A DNA stretch of 64,000 nt, taken from positions 1 through 64,000 of the forward strand of contig CAWHVQ010000007.1 of assembly GCA_963832895.1 (NCBI GenBank), read 5' to 3'. The DNA comes from JAMXLO01 sp963832895. GTDB lineage: Bacteria > Pseudomonadota > Alphaproteobacteria > Acetobacterales > Acetobacteraceae. Each line of letters begins with the position of its first letter. The first letter of the stretch is position 1. The notes beneath the pieces were generated by a model. The model made no database searches. It was not told the origin of the DNA and was given only the letters and a program-made list of their open reading frames with translations. Below, in pieces: positions 8,116 to 15,098 of this stretch. A program made the position numbers and the translations under genes.

Positions 8116-8588
8116 GCTTCGCCGTCGCTGGGCGTCAGCGGGATGCCCAGCAGCGCCGCAACTTTTTTTTGGATATCGATGATGGCTTCGGCTCGCGTCA
8201 GGCGCAGTGCCAGACGGGCATTATCGCGCTGAAGTGCGGTCACTTCGGCTGAAAGCGGGCTCGGGTCGGTAGCCTTCGGGCCGCGCTTGCCGGGAACCAG
8301 TGCTGTGAAGGCCCCGGCGTCACGCTGCCGTCGCCAGTCAGTGAGAGCCGATGAGTAAAGTCCCTCGCGACGTAGGATCGCGCCGATACCACCGGTCGCC
8401 GTGGCGCGATCGGTCTCCGCCAGGATGCGTAGCTTGTCCTGCGCAGTGAACGTCCGGCGGCGCGGACGGTCCGATAATTCGGGTGATGGCGAGGCTGGCG
8501 CTGTCACCACCGTCGGCCTACGGCCTCCGCTGGCGGCAGCGCCAGCCTCGCCATCAGGTGTCTGCTGCATGGGCATGTGCGAGATCAT
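8112..8588 (-). CDS. IS3-family transposase OrfA (HTH)
   Basis: A 158-residue protein with an N-terminal low-complexity part, a helix-turn-helix domain (RRRTFTAQDKLRILAETD ... GLYSSALTDWRRQR) and a C-terminal leucine-zipper-like helix (VTALQRDNARLALRLTRAEAIIDIQKKVAALLG). It binds the terminal repeats in IS3 elements. Near the 3' end the codons CAA AAA AAA G make a run of eight A (8163-8170 on this strand's complement), a slippery site suited to frameshifting into OrfB. Confidence 0.9.
   Translation of the reverse strand: MISHMPMQQTPDGEAGAAASGGRRPTVVTAPASPSPELSDRPRRRTFTAQDKLRILAETDRATATGGIGAILRREGLYSSALTDWRRQRDAGAFTALVPGKRGPKATDPSPLSAEVTALQRDNARLALRLTRAEAIIDIQKKVAALLGIPLTPSDGEA
8163..8170 (-). 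promoter_or_regulatory. A8 slippery tract, candidate frameshift site OrfA to OrfAB
   Basis: Eight consecutive A in the sense strand lie inside the codons for QKK of OrfA, about 50 bases before its stop. IS3 elements make their active OrfAB fusion by frameshifting on A-runs, and polymerase slippage on A8 would have the same effect. Confidence 0.5.
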
Positions 8589-8645
8589 CCTTCCGCGCCC
8601 TCAAGTCTAAATTCCCGGCAGCGCCATGTCTCATCTTCATTGGCA

Positions 8646-8979
8646 CGGAGGGCAGTGTGAAGTTGCAGTGCGGATCGCCTTGTGATCCACCACGGTCCTG
8701 CAACTGAGTGTCCTGCGTCGCAAGAAATGATGCTAATTGTGGGTTTGTGTCCATAATGCAAAGTTTCCTAATGTCGATGCACCAGGAGATTGCTTTGGCG
8801 GCTAAATAAGGATTAAGATTGATTGTCATTCAATGCCGTTTGCCTTCTTTAGCAGCCCCGCATTCTTCCCGGTGCGGGGTTGTTCTTTATCGAGGTGATT
8901 GCTGCTGCAAGTCGATGGTCTGCTCTATGATGGTGACCACCGACCTGCACTGCCACAGTGGAGGGCTTTCTGTTCCTAC
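8646..8979. other. Intergenic region right of the IS, AT-richer
   Basis: About 330 bp between the IS and the DUF6011 gene. A minus-strand frame runs from 8829 into the IS end (it includes MDTNPQLASFLATQDTQ), and may be the 5' remnant of a gene broken by the IS; it is not called as a gene. A hairpin at 8856-8879 followed by a T-rich stretch is the only clear structure. Confidence 0.4.
8856..8890 (+). terminator. Terminator-like hairpin
   Basis: CCCCGCA (8856-8862) pairs with TGCGGGG (8873-8879) around a ten-base loop and is followed on the plus strand by TTGTTCTTTAT. No plus-strand gene is clearly upstream, so its client is unknown; it may insulate the IS from the DUF6011 gene. Confidence 0.4.
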
Positions 8980-9564
8980 TTACGCTGCTAGGTTCACCAC
9001 GAACGGCGTAATTGCCGCCGCAGCGCCTGCACACTCTGGGCCGATGAATCGTGCCATAGACACCGGATCGGTGAATGGCCTGCCGCAGAACAGGCAAGCG
9101 GGTCTCAACATCATCTCCGGTTGCAGCTTGTCGAAGGCAACTGGCAACGTTTCGATGAGCCGATCACGAACGGTTAAGATGTCGCTGTGTGGTTGTCCGG
9201 TACGAAACCCGACGCGGGTTGGCTTGAGATGCCAATCGCCGTCATCGGTGAAATCGGCTTGCTCGTGCAGGATGACGAACGGCTTGAACTCGATCATCCA
9301 CGAGTCCAGTGGACGCCGCTTATCGGTCAGTAGCTCTGCACCAGCTTCGTCATGCACGACGGCCTTGCAGCGTAACAATGCCGCATAGCTGTCAGGACGC
9401 GGCTGGACTTCCGTCACGATGTGCTGTGATATGCGAAACTTCCACTTCGGCATCCGCTTAGCGGAGCGACTGAGAATGCAGACACGCAAGTAGGCCAGCA
9501 TAGGCATTGGTGCGATAGGCACGGGTGCCCAGATGGTGGGATCAAGATCACTCACGCCCCGCAT
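8980..9564 (-). CDS. DUF6011-like zinc-knuckle protein
   Basis: About 194 residues from ATG 9564 (a GTG at 9555 is an alternative). The C-terminal 40 residues read CLFCGRPFTDPVSMARFIGPECAG, the C-x2-C ... GP-x-C pattern of DUF6011, a small zinc-binding domain common in phage and plasmid proteins. The preceding 130 residues are of unknown fold and contain WKFRISQHIVTEV and HLKPTRVGFRTGQPH. The start overlaps the end of the upstream frameshifted excisionase-like gene (ATG lies inside its last codons), implying co-translation. The role is unknown. Confidence 0.75.
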   Translation of the reverse strand: MRGVSDLDPTIWAPVPIAPMPMLAYLRVCILSRSAKRMPKWKFRISQHIVTEVQPRPDSYAALLRCKAVVHDEAGAELLTDKRRPLDSWMIEFKPFVILHEQADFTDDGDWHLKPTRVGFRTGQPHSDILTVRDRLIETLPVAFDKLQPEMMLRPACLFCGRPFTDPVSMARFIGPECAGAAAAITPFVVNLAA

Positions 9565-9758
9565 CCTTCTTTTTGGGCGCAGTGTGTTCCCAAGTCTGCA
9601 TCCACGCTTCCAAGTCTGCGACGCAGAAGAAGATGCGCTTGGCCGAAACCCGCACGAAGGCTGGGCCGGTGCCGAGTTCGAACTTGGTTGCGGAAGTAGG
9701 TGAGCGGCAGGTTCTGACAATAGGTCGCCGCTTCCGTGATGCTCAGTAGTCTGTTCAT
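9548..9758 (-). pseudogene. Excisionase-like HTH gene interrupted by a one-base frameshift
   Basis: The frame from ATG 9758 reads MNRLLSITEAATYCQNLPLTYFRNQ, an Xis/AlpA-type winged HTH start. It then turns into Arg-rich nonsense, while the next frame continues the domain as FELGTGPAFVRVSAKRIFFC and ADLEAWMQTWEHTAPKKKDAGRE, ending at TGA 9548-9550. One extra base near 9680-9690 separates the halves, and the whole span is 211 bases, 3n+1. Rejoined, the protein is about 70 residues, the normal size. Either the gene is inactivated, or this is a sequencing error or a recoding site. Confidence 0.75.
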
Positions 9759-9843
9759 GCTGAAATCTCCTCTGGTAATATCTATAGTGTCTCATAGCGC
9801 TGAGCCTCGCGTCAATACTTATACCAGTCACTCTACTTACTAT

Positions 9844-9873
9844 TTGCATTTTAATGGCTGCTTTTGATACAAT
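9844..9873 (+). promoter_or_regulatory. Sigma-70-like promoter of the 9958 gene
   Basis: TTGCAT (9844-9849) and TACAAT (9868-9873) are separated by 18 bases in an AT-rich stretch between divergent genes. The site is oriented toward the leader ORF at 9920 and the gene at 9958. The minus-strand excisionase-like gene must have its promoter in the same 200 bp; TTGACG and TATAGAT-like elements are visible there but badly spaced. Confidence 0.5.
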
Positions 9874-9919
9874 GCTTCTTATGGCGGGATTTTTACCGCA
9901 GCAATTACGGAGAGGCAGG

Positions 9920-9970
9920 ATGAATCTGCCTCCCTACTATTTGAGAGGACGATTACCATGGATGTTATGA
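9920..9970 (+). CDS. Leader peptide ORF (16 codons) overlapping the next gene start
   Basis: ATG 9920 follows GGAGAGG at a good distance and encodes MNLPPYYLRGRLPWML, ending at TGA 9968-9970, so its last codons overlap the first codons of the 9958 gene in another frame. This layout suits translational coupling or a leader-peptide switch. It could also be chance, as the peptide is not recognised. Confidence 0.4.
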   Translation: MNLPPYYLRGRLPWML

Positions 9971-10194
9971 ACCCAACATATGAGGAGGTCGAGCGTGCGC
10001 TAGACCTTGACCTCGCTAAACTGACACTAACGATGGTGTGGGCGCGGCAAAGCGGCTACATCGTTGAGCCAAAACTGGTTGAGACGTTCGGGCTGGATAG
10101 CCACATCGTGACGTTGCATCTCAGTGACGGTAAGACCGTTGCCGATATTGAGCCTTGTCTGCAAGGCGGATGCGGAATCATTTACGACCGATAA
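9958..10194 (+). CDS. Small acidic hypothetical protein
   Basis: The 78-residue product, from ATG 9958, has an acidic helical first half (TYEEVERALDLDLAKLTLTMVWARQSGYIV) and ends DIEPCLQGGCGIIYDR. GAGAGGA lies ten bases upstream, and a promoter at 9844-9873 points at it. Codon use and composition look genuine. No family is recognised; by position it could be an early or anti-repressor-type phage protein, but nothing in the sequence shows this. Confidence 0.6.
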   Translation: MDVMNPTYEEVERALDLDLAKLTLTMVWARQSGYIVEPKLVETFGLDSHIVTLHLSDGKTVADIEPCLQGGCGIIYDR

Positions 10195-10452
10195 CACAGG
10201 AGGGCGCTGGGTCGCGCCCTTCCACCCTCCTTAGGAGGGACCATTCTTGGGCTTGTTGCCGAGTTGCGCCTCTATCGCCTTGGCCCGCGCTTCGGCTGAC
10301 GGATGATGAGGGGCGGTCGGGCGCATCGCCGACTGAGCAGTACTTCGGTAATTGCATGCCGATCAGGAAGGAATTGGGCACAGGCACAATTCAGTGTTGA
10401 GCGGAAGGAGATCGGAATTCCCGAACTCTGTGCCAAGCCGGGAACTGCCTAG
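10195..10452. other. Region with no confident gene
   Basis: About 260 bp in which only short frames exist. A minus-strand stretch coding for MRPTAPHHPSAEARAKAIEAQ and a few more residues has good composition but is only about 31 codons, so it may be the tail of a decayed gene. CCTCCTTAGGAGG at 10227-10239 is a small palindrome. Confidence 0.3.
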
Positions 10453-10641
10453 GCGGCCCTCGTTGGCGATGCGTCCCCACTCATCGCGCTACTGGTCGGC
10501 GAACTACACTTCCGCGAGCGGATCGCGGATTGTCTGTCGATGGACCCTGGGGCGAATGCCTTCCTCGACGTGGACAACCGCCGGGCAGCCTCACATCCAC
10601 CCAACGTTGCGGTCTTTATCCTGCGCCCCGCAAAGTCATGA
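10453..10641 (+). pseudogene. Coding remnant without a start codon
   Basis: An open frame of 62 codons directly after an in-frame TAG (10450-10452) has convincing composition (SPLIALLVGELHFRERIADCL, AFLDVDNRRAASHPPNVAVF, ending ILRPAKS) but no start codon in a usable place. The antisense frame is low-complexity Ser/Arg. It looks like the 3' end of a gene that lost its beginning, or one starting at an unusual codon. The family is not recognised. Confidence 0.4.
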
Positions 10642-10824
10642 CCATCTGACGCAGGAGGATAGCTAGTCGCTCCACTCACCGATGAGATCGGGTGTGGACC
10701 GGAACCGACGCCCTGGACCCGATTTCTCGACACTCCAGCGCGGTGCTGGCAACCGTGTTGGCAATGCCCGCATATCGGAGACCAGACGGTCCGAAGACTT
10801 GCGGGCATCGGCGACCGCGCCGGG

Positions 10825-11076
10825 CTATTTGCCGTCCAGGCGATCCCATATTCCTGCATGACGCACGTAGCCTTCGCTCTGCAATATTGACGCAACCATC
10901 GCTGCCGACGCGACGTGATCGAAACTTGCGAAGTCTGGCATCCGGCAGTGCGACCACGCGCCGTACCATGACTGACCGATCATAGGCTCACCGCATGAGC
11001 GCCAAGCGGTCTTCAGTGATGCGGCGCTCTGCCAGATAAACTGAGGCGGCGACAACCACCATTCAATCGGTCCCAA
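10825..11076 (-). CDS. Small hypothetical protein, Trp-rich
   Basis: A frame of 83 residues from TTG 11076, with GPIEWWLSPPQFIWQSAASLKTAW and a C-terminal helix ending ILQSEGYVRHAGIWDRLDGK. Tryptophans and the balanced composition suggest real coding. It is in the same frame as the short gene at 11122-11292 and separated from it by one TGA, so the two may once have been a single protein or may be coupled. No family is recognised. Confidence 0.45.
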   Translation of the reverse strand: MGPIEWWLSPPQFIWQSAASLKTAWRSCGEPMIGQSWYGAWSHCRMPDFASFDHVASAAMVASILQSEGYVRHAGIWDRLDGK

Positions 11077-11121
11077 CGCGCGATCGGGGGATGAACGGCG
11101 TTCTCGTAAATCAGGTCCGCT

Positions 11122-11292
11122 TCAGCCTGCCAAGTCGCCAACCGAGAAGTCAGCGATCTCGTCGCCGACTTCGACCGAGACATGGCCGATGAGGTAAGCA
11201 TCATTGCCCGTGTTGAGATAGCCGCCGCGATTGTCGGGCAGGCAGAACCGGAGTGTATCGAGTTGGGCCACGCCGGTAGAGCATACCACCAT
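11122..11292 (-). CDS. Short hypothetical protein, 56 residues
   Basis: ATG 11292 opens a 56-residue frame reading LDTLRFCLPDNRGGYLNTG, then NDAYLIGHVSVEVGDEIADF and ending SVGDLAG. GC at third positions is high, in contrast with the plus-strand frame over the same bases. The Shine-Dalgarno is weak. It precedes, in frame, the 83-residue gene. No family is recognised. Confidence 0.45.
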   Translation of the reverse strand: MVVCSTGVAQLDTLRFCLPDNRGGYLNTGNDAYLIGHVSVEVGDEIADFSVGDLAG

Positions 11293-11317
11293 GGATCAGC
11301 CGCGCAGGGAGGCCGCA

Positions 11318-11500
11318 ATGAGAAAGCCGATCAGGGAAAAGAAGCGGCTTAGCAAGCGGACGAACTGGTGGTTATGGAGGCGATAGGGGCATGGATCACA
11401 AAGAACGGTCCATTGCCCCTCAATGATGCTGAGCAGTACCGATCGGGCGTTGGAGGAGATAACGGAGGCTGTGGCCAAGCTAGATCGGGAGATACCATGA
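11318..11500 (+). other. Chain of three tiny overlapping ORFs
   Basis: Three short plus-strand frames follow one another: 11318-11386 (MRKPIREKKRLSKRTNWWLWRR, shown here split as MRKPIREKKRLS and KRTNWWLWRR; GGAGG upstream), 11391-11426 (11 residues) and 11423-11500 (MMLSSTDRALEEITEAVAK and a short tail). The last two overlap by ATGA-type contact. Such strings occur in phage early regions; each could also be chance. Confidence 0.3.
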
Positions 11501-11524
11501 AAAAGGCGGCCATCACCGGCCGCC
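11500..11524 (-). terminator. Intrinsic terminator of the minus-strand phage operon
   Basis: On the minus strand GGCGGCC, a six-base loop and GGCCGCC (11524-11505) are followed by TTTTT: a textbook rho-independent terminator. It lies about 70 bp after the last gene (11591-11860) of the operon that begins near 14207. Confidence 0.85.
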
Positions 11525-11590
11525 AATTCGTATACTCGCGTCTATGAGTGTGAGCGATCATGACAACCTAAGGCTACCATGAGCTACAGG

Positions 11591-11860
11591 TTACGCCAAG
11601 ATGTCATATTTCTCGATCTCCCAATATTCCACCCGCTTCTCCTGCCAATAGTCATAGAACGTCTGGATGCGCTGTTCCTGTGTCATCGTTTTGGGATCGC
11701 CGGGTGTCGGGGGATCGGGCGGGATACGACCACCACTGCTGTTCCAAAACTCCTGAACATACGCGTCTAGCTTCTCCCATGCCCGCTCGTAATTGGCGCA
11801 CGGATACACGTCGCGCCCATTGTGATGATCAACGATCAATATCCAAACCTTTTCAGGCAT
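11591..11860 (-). CDS. Hypothetical phage protein, last gene of operon
   Basis: The 89-residue protein starts at ATG 11860, three bases after the TGA of the methylase gene, with GGAAG inside the upstream coding end as ribosome binding site. It begins PEKVWILIVDHHNGRDVYPCANYERAWEKL, then a helix with YVQEFWNSSGG, a Pro-rich turn and TMTQEQRIQTFYDYWQEKRVEYWEIEKYDIL. The aromatic-rich composition is like small phage proteins that bind other proteins. The family is unknown. A terminator follows. Confidence 0.65.
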   Translation of the reverse strand: MPEKVWILIVDHHNGRDVYPCANYERAWEKLDAYVQEFWNSSGGRIPPDPPTPGDPKTMTQEQRIQTFYDYWQEKRVEYWEIEKYDILA

Positions 11861-11862
11861 CT

Positions 11863-12468
11863 TCACTTCCTTTCCATGATGAACCGTTCTTCCACAACGG
11901 CGATGGTGTCGTTGTGGTGCATCCCGTGTGAGATGAGCATGATCTCTACTTTGCGAAATCCACGATTGAACCCCATCCCTGCACTGTTCCATCCGAACGA
12001 AATCACGGTCCCGTCCGCGGCCAGCAATTTGGCAACCTTGTCGCGCACTGCCGTGAGGGTCGCCCCTTGCGTATCCCGCTGTGTGACTTTGCGGCCAAAG
12101 CCCCCGAACACTTCTTGCACCTGCCGCGAAGAGTAGGGCGGGTCTAGCAGCACGGCGTCATACAGCAGCCCTTCGCGAATTACCTTGTCGAGCCACATGT
12201 CGGCTTCCATGTGATCTTGCGCTCTTGTCCGCGGATTGAGGTCGTTGGTTCTCGTCCCCCACCGCGCGTTCGCCGCGAATGGATCAATCACGGACATCCC
12301 TTTTCGGATATGCCGCGCCAATAGCTGCCGCACGGGAAGCATGGAGAATGTCTGTGGGCTTGGCAGGCAGAATTTGCGGCTCATCTTCACCCCGACCTCA
12401 AAGTACGCTACGGGTTGGTCCTTGTCGTTCTCCCTGTGCAACTCCAACACCAGTCTATCCTTGCCCAT
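11863..12468 (-). CDS. Phage DNA adenine methylase-like protein (DPPY)
   Basis: The 201-residue protein starts at ATG 12468 behind GGAGG. Motif I is present as VIDPFAAN near residue 60 and motif IV as LLDPPYSSRQ near residue 109, the D-P-P-Y of N6-adenine methyltransferases. The order motif I then IV and the small size match single-domain phage adenine methylases lacking a recognisable target-recognition domain. The C-terminal part (GTVISFGWNSAGMG, EIMLISHGMHHNDTIAVVEE) completes the Rossmann sheet. No partner nuclease is present; an anti-restriction or regulatory role is likely. Confidence 0.85.
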   Translation of the reverse strand: MGKDRLVLELHRENDKDQPVAYFEVGVKMSRKFCLPSPQTFSMLPVRQLLARHIRKGMSVIDPFAANARWGTRTNDLNPRTRAQDHMEADMWLDKVIREGLLYDAVLLDPPYSSRQVQEVFGGFGRKVTQRDTQGATLTAVRDKVAKLLAADGTVISFGWNSAGMGFNRGFRKVEIMLISHGMHHNDTIAVVEERFIMERK

Positions 12469-12476
12469 TTACCCTC

Positions 12477-12668
12477 CTACTTTCTTCGCCTTAACATCTT
12501 GAGCATCCTTTCCAGGTCCTCCCCTTCGTATCCAAGCTCCGCCAAAGACAGTCGCTTGCTGCGGGCGATGCGCCGGTCAATTTCACGCAACAACGTCTTG
12601 TGCTCGCTGGTCATGTGCTGCTTAGCTTCTGTGCTAATCGGACTGCGGCTCCGGTGCTGGCGTCTCAT
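12477..12668 (-). CDS. Small basic hypothetical protein
   Basis: 63 residues from ATG 12668 with AGGGGGG upstream. The sequence is highly charged and helical (TSEHKTLLREIDRRIARSKRLSLAELGYEGEDLERMLKMLRRRK). It lies between the coiled-coil protein and the methylase with short gaps, so it is cotranscribed. It could be a small DNA- or protein-binding factor; no family is recognised. Confidence 0.6.
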   Translation of the reverse strand: MRRQHRSRSPISTEAKQHMTSEHKTLLREIDRRIARSKRLSLAELGYEGEDLERMLKMLRRRK

Positions 12669-12679
12669 TATCGCCCCCC

Positions 12680-14074
12680 CTACATCGCATGTTTCTCGCG
12701 GAGTTCCGCGAGCTTCTGTATTGCCTCGTCGTGCTGGCGTTTTTCGGCCTCGGTGAACTGCTCCAACGTAAGCGGCTCCTTCATCGCCGCGATCTGCCTT
12801 TCCGCCGCGCGAAGCTCCAACACGGCGGCGTCCCGCGCCTTCGCAGCGTCATCGCGCTCGCGTTCCGCGTTGGCTGTCCGCCCACGGTATCGCTGCTCAA
12901 GCTCCGCGTGGGTCCGCGCCCGCCAGTCGTCGCGTTGGGCTTCTAGCTCGCGGATACGCTGATCGGCGGTCTCACGCGCGATACGAGCCTTGTTCGCCGC
13001 GTCTTTGTAGGCTGCCTTCGCGATCGGGTCGGCACCATCTGCGAATTGCTCATCATCGAATCGTCGCACTGCTGCTTCCGCGGTGCGGAGCCGGTCGGTC
13101 AGGTCTGCGATCTGCTTCGCCGCCTCATCTCCGGTGGCCCATTCCGTCGAGACCGGCCTGTTCTCCGCCTGCATAAGTTCGGAGATGCGTTGCTTCAGCG
13201 AGCCTATTTCGTCCTGTGCCTCTGCGAGCCGCGCATCGGTCTCACCGCCCTGTGCATCCTTCGCCGCCTGCTCAAGCTCTTCGACGCGGGCTTTCAGCGC
13301 GGCGATCTCGGCTTGCTCGCGGTCGGCCTGTCCGAAGCTCAACGCATCGCTCAAGCGCGAGCGGTCGTTATAGTCCCACCCGAGCTTGTCGAGCACCGCG
13401 AGAATCGCCTCGTGCTTGGAGTCTGGGGGCACGTCCAGCGCAGACGACATGATCGGGCGCATGGGCACGTCCAACCGTTCGAGCATTGCTGAGGCGACAG
13501 CGTGCAGACGCCGAGTCGTCAGGTTCGACGCTAGCCCTTGCGCCACCTGTCCGTTGTCTAGCATCAAGACTTTCTTGACAGTGAGTTGCAGGAAGGTTTT
13601 TTCGGTCGGTTCCTTTTGGTTCCAGCCCTGCATCTTCGCAAAGTCTCGCCAAACGACCTGCGGATGGTTTAGGTTCAAGTACTGCGCCCGTTCCTTCTCC
13701 TCCACCGATACCCGCAATTCCTCCCGCCATGCGCCAATCTCTTTCAGGTAGTAGGCGCACTCGATGCCCGCCTTGCGGCTGCTCTTTGGTATGCCGTGCA
13801 GCCCGATGTCCTTGAGCGAGCGACCTATTACGGTATTGTATCGACCGTTTTTGGTCGGCGTCTTATCGGTTTTCGGGTCGAGGCCGCACGAGCGCATCGC
13901 ATCCTCGCGGCAGAGCCGGAGGGCTGGGCAGACCTCTTCCCAGTAGTTCCAACGGTCGCGGTCGCCGTGCATGATGGCGTCCCATGCCTTCACTGCGGTC
14001 GCGACGATTTCCTCGCGCCGCGCCTTGCTTGGGCCGCCGCGAACGGGCGTCGGCTTCGTTGCCCTTTCAGCCAT
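12680..14074 (-). CDS. Large phage coiled-coil protein
   Basis: 464 residues starting at ATG 14074 (a GTG at 14077 is the alternative). The N-terminal 200 residues are globular, beginning with a basic stretch (GGPSKARREEIVATAVKAWDAI) and containing LRLCREDAMRSCGLDP and a LTVKKVLMLDNGQ block. Residues about 250-460 form long charged heptads (EIAALKARVEELEQAAKDA, EAQDEIGSLKQRISEL, AERERDDAAKARDAAVLEL), a clear coiled coil. The family is not known to me. By position, first large gene behind the divergent control region, it may be an early DNA-metabolism or nucleoid-type phage protein; that is inference. Confidence 0.8.
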   Translation of the reverse strand: MAERATKPTPVRGGPSKARREEIVATAVKAWDAIMHGDRDRWNYWEEVCPALRLCREDAMRSCGLDPKTDKTPTKNGRYNTVIGRSLKDIGLHGIPKSSRKAGIECAYYLKEIGAWREELRVSVEEKERAQYLNLNHPQVVWRDFAKMQGWNQKEPTEKTFLQLTVKKVLMLDNGQVAQGLASNLTTRRLHAVASAMLERLDVPMRPIMSSALDVPPDSKHEAILAVLDKLGWDYNDRSRLSDALSFGQADREQAEIAALKARVEELEQAAKDAQGGETDARLAEAQDEIGSLKQRISELMQAENRPVSTEWATGDEAAKQIADLTDRLRTAEAAVRRFDDEQFADGADPIAKAAYKDAANKARIARETADQRIRELEAQRDDWRARTHAELEQRYRGRTANAERERDDAAKARDAAVLELRAAERQIAAMKEPLTLEQFTEAEKRQHDEAIQKLAELREKHAM

Positions 14075-14207
14075 CACTGTTCAGTACAGGAGAGGGTTCT
14101 ACCCAGAACCCTCTGGCTGCATCTCGTGGGCCTTTATCTCCGGCTAGGTGACCCGTATCGGCCGTTTGGCACTCCCGCCGGGCTGGGTGCGACAGCGTGA
14201 CGCTCAT
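14067..14207 (-). CDS. Leader gene of the minus-strand operon, 46 residues
   Basis: ATG 14207 with AGGAG upstream encodes a 46-residue peptide with HPARRECQTADTGHLAG and DKGPRDAARGFWVEPSP. Its stop TGA overlaps the start of the 464-residue gene (ATGGCTGA), giving translational coupling. A perfect 10-bp hairpin (14091-14114) lies inside its 3' part. No family is recognised; the coupling and hairpin suggest a regulatory role. Confidence 0.5.
   Translation of the reverse strand: MSVTLSHPARRECQTADTGHLAGDKGPRDAARGFWVEPSPVLNSDG
14091..14114. repeat. Perfect 10-bp hairpin in the operon leader
   Basis: AGAGGGTTCT and AGAACCCTCT flank the loop ACCC. On the minus strand it lies 14-17 bases before the start of the 464-residue gene, so it could block or delay ribosome access until the leader peptide is translated. 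Confidence 0.65.
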
Positions 14208-14426
14208 CGGGGCGCTCCTGTGCGATCTAGTAGAATTAACCTTATTTAGACCATATGCCCGCCATCACGGGGTGACAATCTACTCTTTACACTTGACTGT
14301 AGGGATAATCGGATAGACCGGGGCAATTCGGAAGACCTTAGTCAATCACAATACCGCTATTATCAACCGGTCACACTTGACTGGCCTACCTTAGGCCGTA
14401 GGCTGGAGCGGCTTGAGGAGGAGCAG
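14208..14426. promoter_or_regulatory. Divergent phage control region with TTGACT sites
   Basis: The AT-richer gap between the leftward operon and the repressor gene holds three TTGACT sites: 14293-14298 and 14377-14382 on the plus strand (both inside ACACTTGACT) and 14340-14345 inverted. A hairpin GGCCTA/TAGGCC sits at 14383-14397. Sites of this type beside a CI-like gene are candidate operators; promoters could not be placed with confidence. Confidence 0.55.
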
Positions 14427-15098
14427 ATGTCGGATGATCCATTGAACCGTAAACGAACCGAGGAAGTCATAATTGGAGAAAATTTGAAGCGACTGCTCGA
14501 TGAAGCAGAAATGCAGGCCAAGGAGCTTGCTCGTCGTATTGGGGTATCCGCTCAGGCGGTGTCTCAATGGATGACTGGCCAATCAAGACCCGCAAACAAG
14601 CGGCTCGTGCAAATAGCACAAGTATTTCGGGTTGATCTCGATGACCTTACGCGAGATTCAAAGCCACCCACTACGATAGCCATCAAAAGGATCGAACTCG
14701 ATCTGTCTCCGCACACCACTTTTGCTGCTTCGCAGACTACATTTACCGAAAAGCTCGTAGAGAAAGGTATTTGGACGTTACCGTATGACTTGCTTTCTTG
14801 TTACGGCTGGTCCTCGCTCGAAGAGGTGGCAGCAATCAAGGTAAAAGACCACAATTTGGAGCCAACAGTATGGGTTGGCGAGCAACTTCTTGTGGACCTC
14901 TCATGGCGTGTAGTGACGCTCTCCGACCTTTATCTCCTCGACTTCGGCGGGCTTCCGCTCTTTCGGTGGTGTCATCTTGTGACGGACGATACCGTGAATG
15001 TCTCCGACCGACTGATGGACAAGGATGTGCCATTGCGTGGTCTCGTGGTGCGCGGTCGAGTTGTCGGGCGCGTGAGTGGGGCCTCGATCCGCAAATAG
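14427..15098 (+). CDS. CI-like repressor: XRE HTH with S24-like domain lacking the catalytic serine
   Basis: 223 residues from ATG 14427 behind GAGGAGGAG. Residues 28-70 form an XRE-type helix-turn-helix (AKELARRIGVSAQAVSQWMTG). The C-terminal half has the S24/LexA fold signature, but the motif normally G-D-S-M-E-P-T reads D141-H-N-L-E-P-T, so the nucleophilic serine is replaced by Asn143. It continues WVGEQLLVDLSW as in the family. It probably represses the divergent operon by binding the adjacent TTGACT sites. RecA-stimulated self-cleavage looks unlikely, so another induction mechanism, such as an antirepressor, is expected. Confidence 0.85.
   Translation: MSDDPLNRKRTEEVIIGENLKRLLDEAEMQAKELARRIGVSAQAVSQWMTGQSRPANKRLVQIAQVFRVDLDDLTRDSKPPTTIAIKRIELDLSPHTTFAASQTTFTEKLVEKGIWTLPYDLLSCYGWSSLEEVAAIKVKDHNLEPTVWVGEQLLVDLSWRVVTLSDLYLLDFGGLPLFRWCHLVTDDTVNVSDRLMDKDVPLRGLVVRGRVVGRVSGASIRK

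Larger units (their letters stand above)
7069..8645 (-). mobile_element. IS3-family insertion sequence
   Basis: OrfA and OrfB overlap as in IS3 elements. Imperfect terminal inverted repeats end in TG and CA: TGTCAACGACTTTGATACAT from 7069 and, at the other end, a partner ending ATTGGCA at 8645; 14 of the outer 20 bases match. I could not find a convincing 3-4 bp target duplication, so the exact outer bases may be off by a few positions or one flank has changed. Confidence 0.8.
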
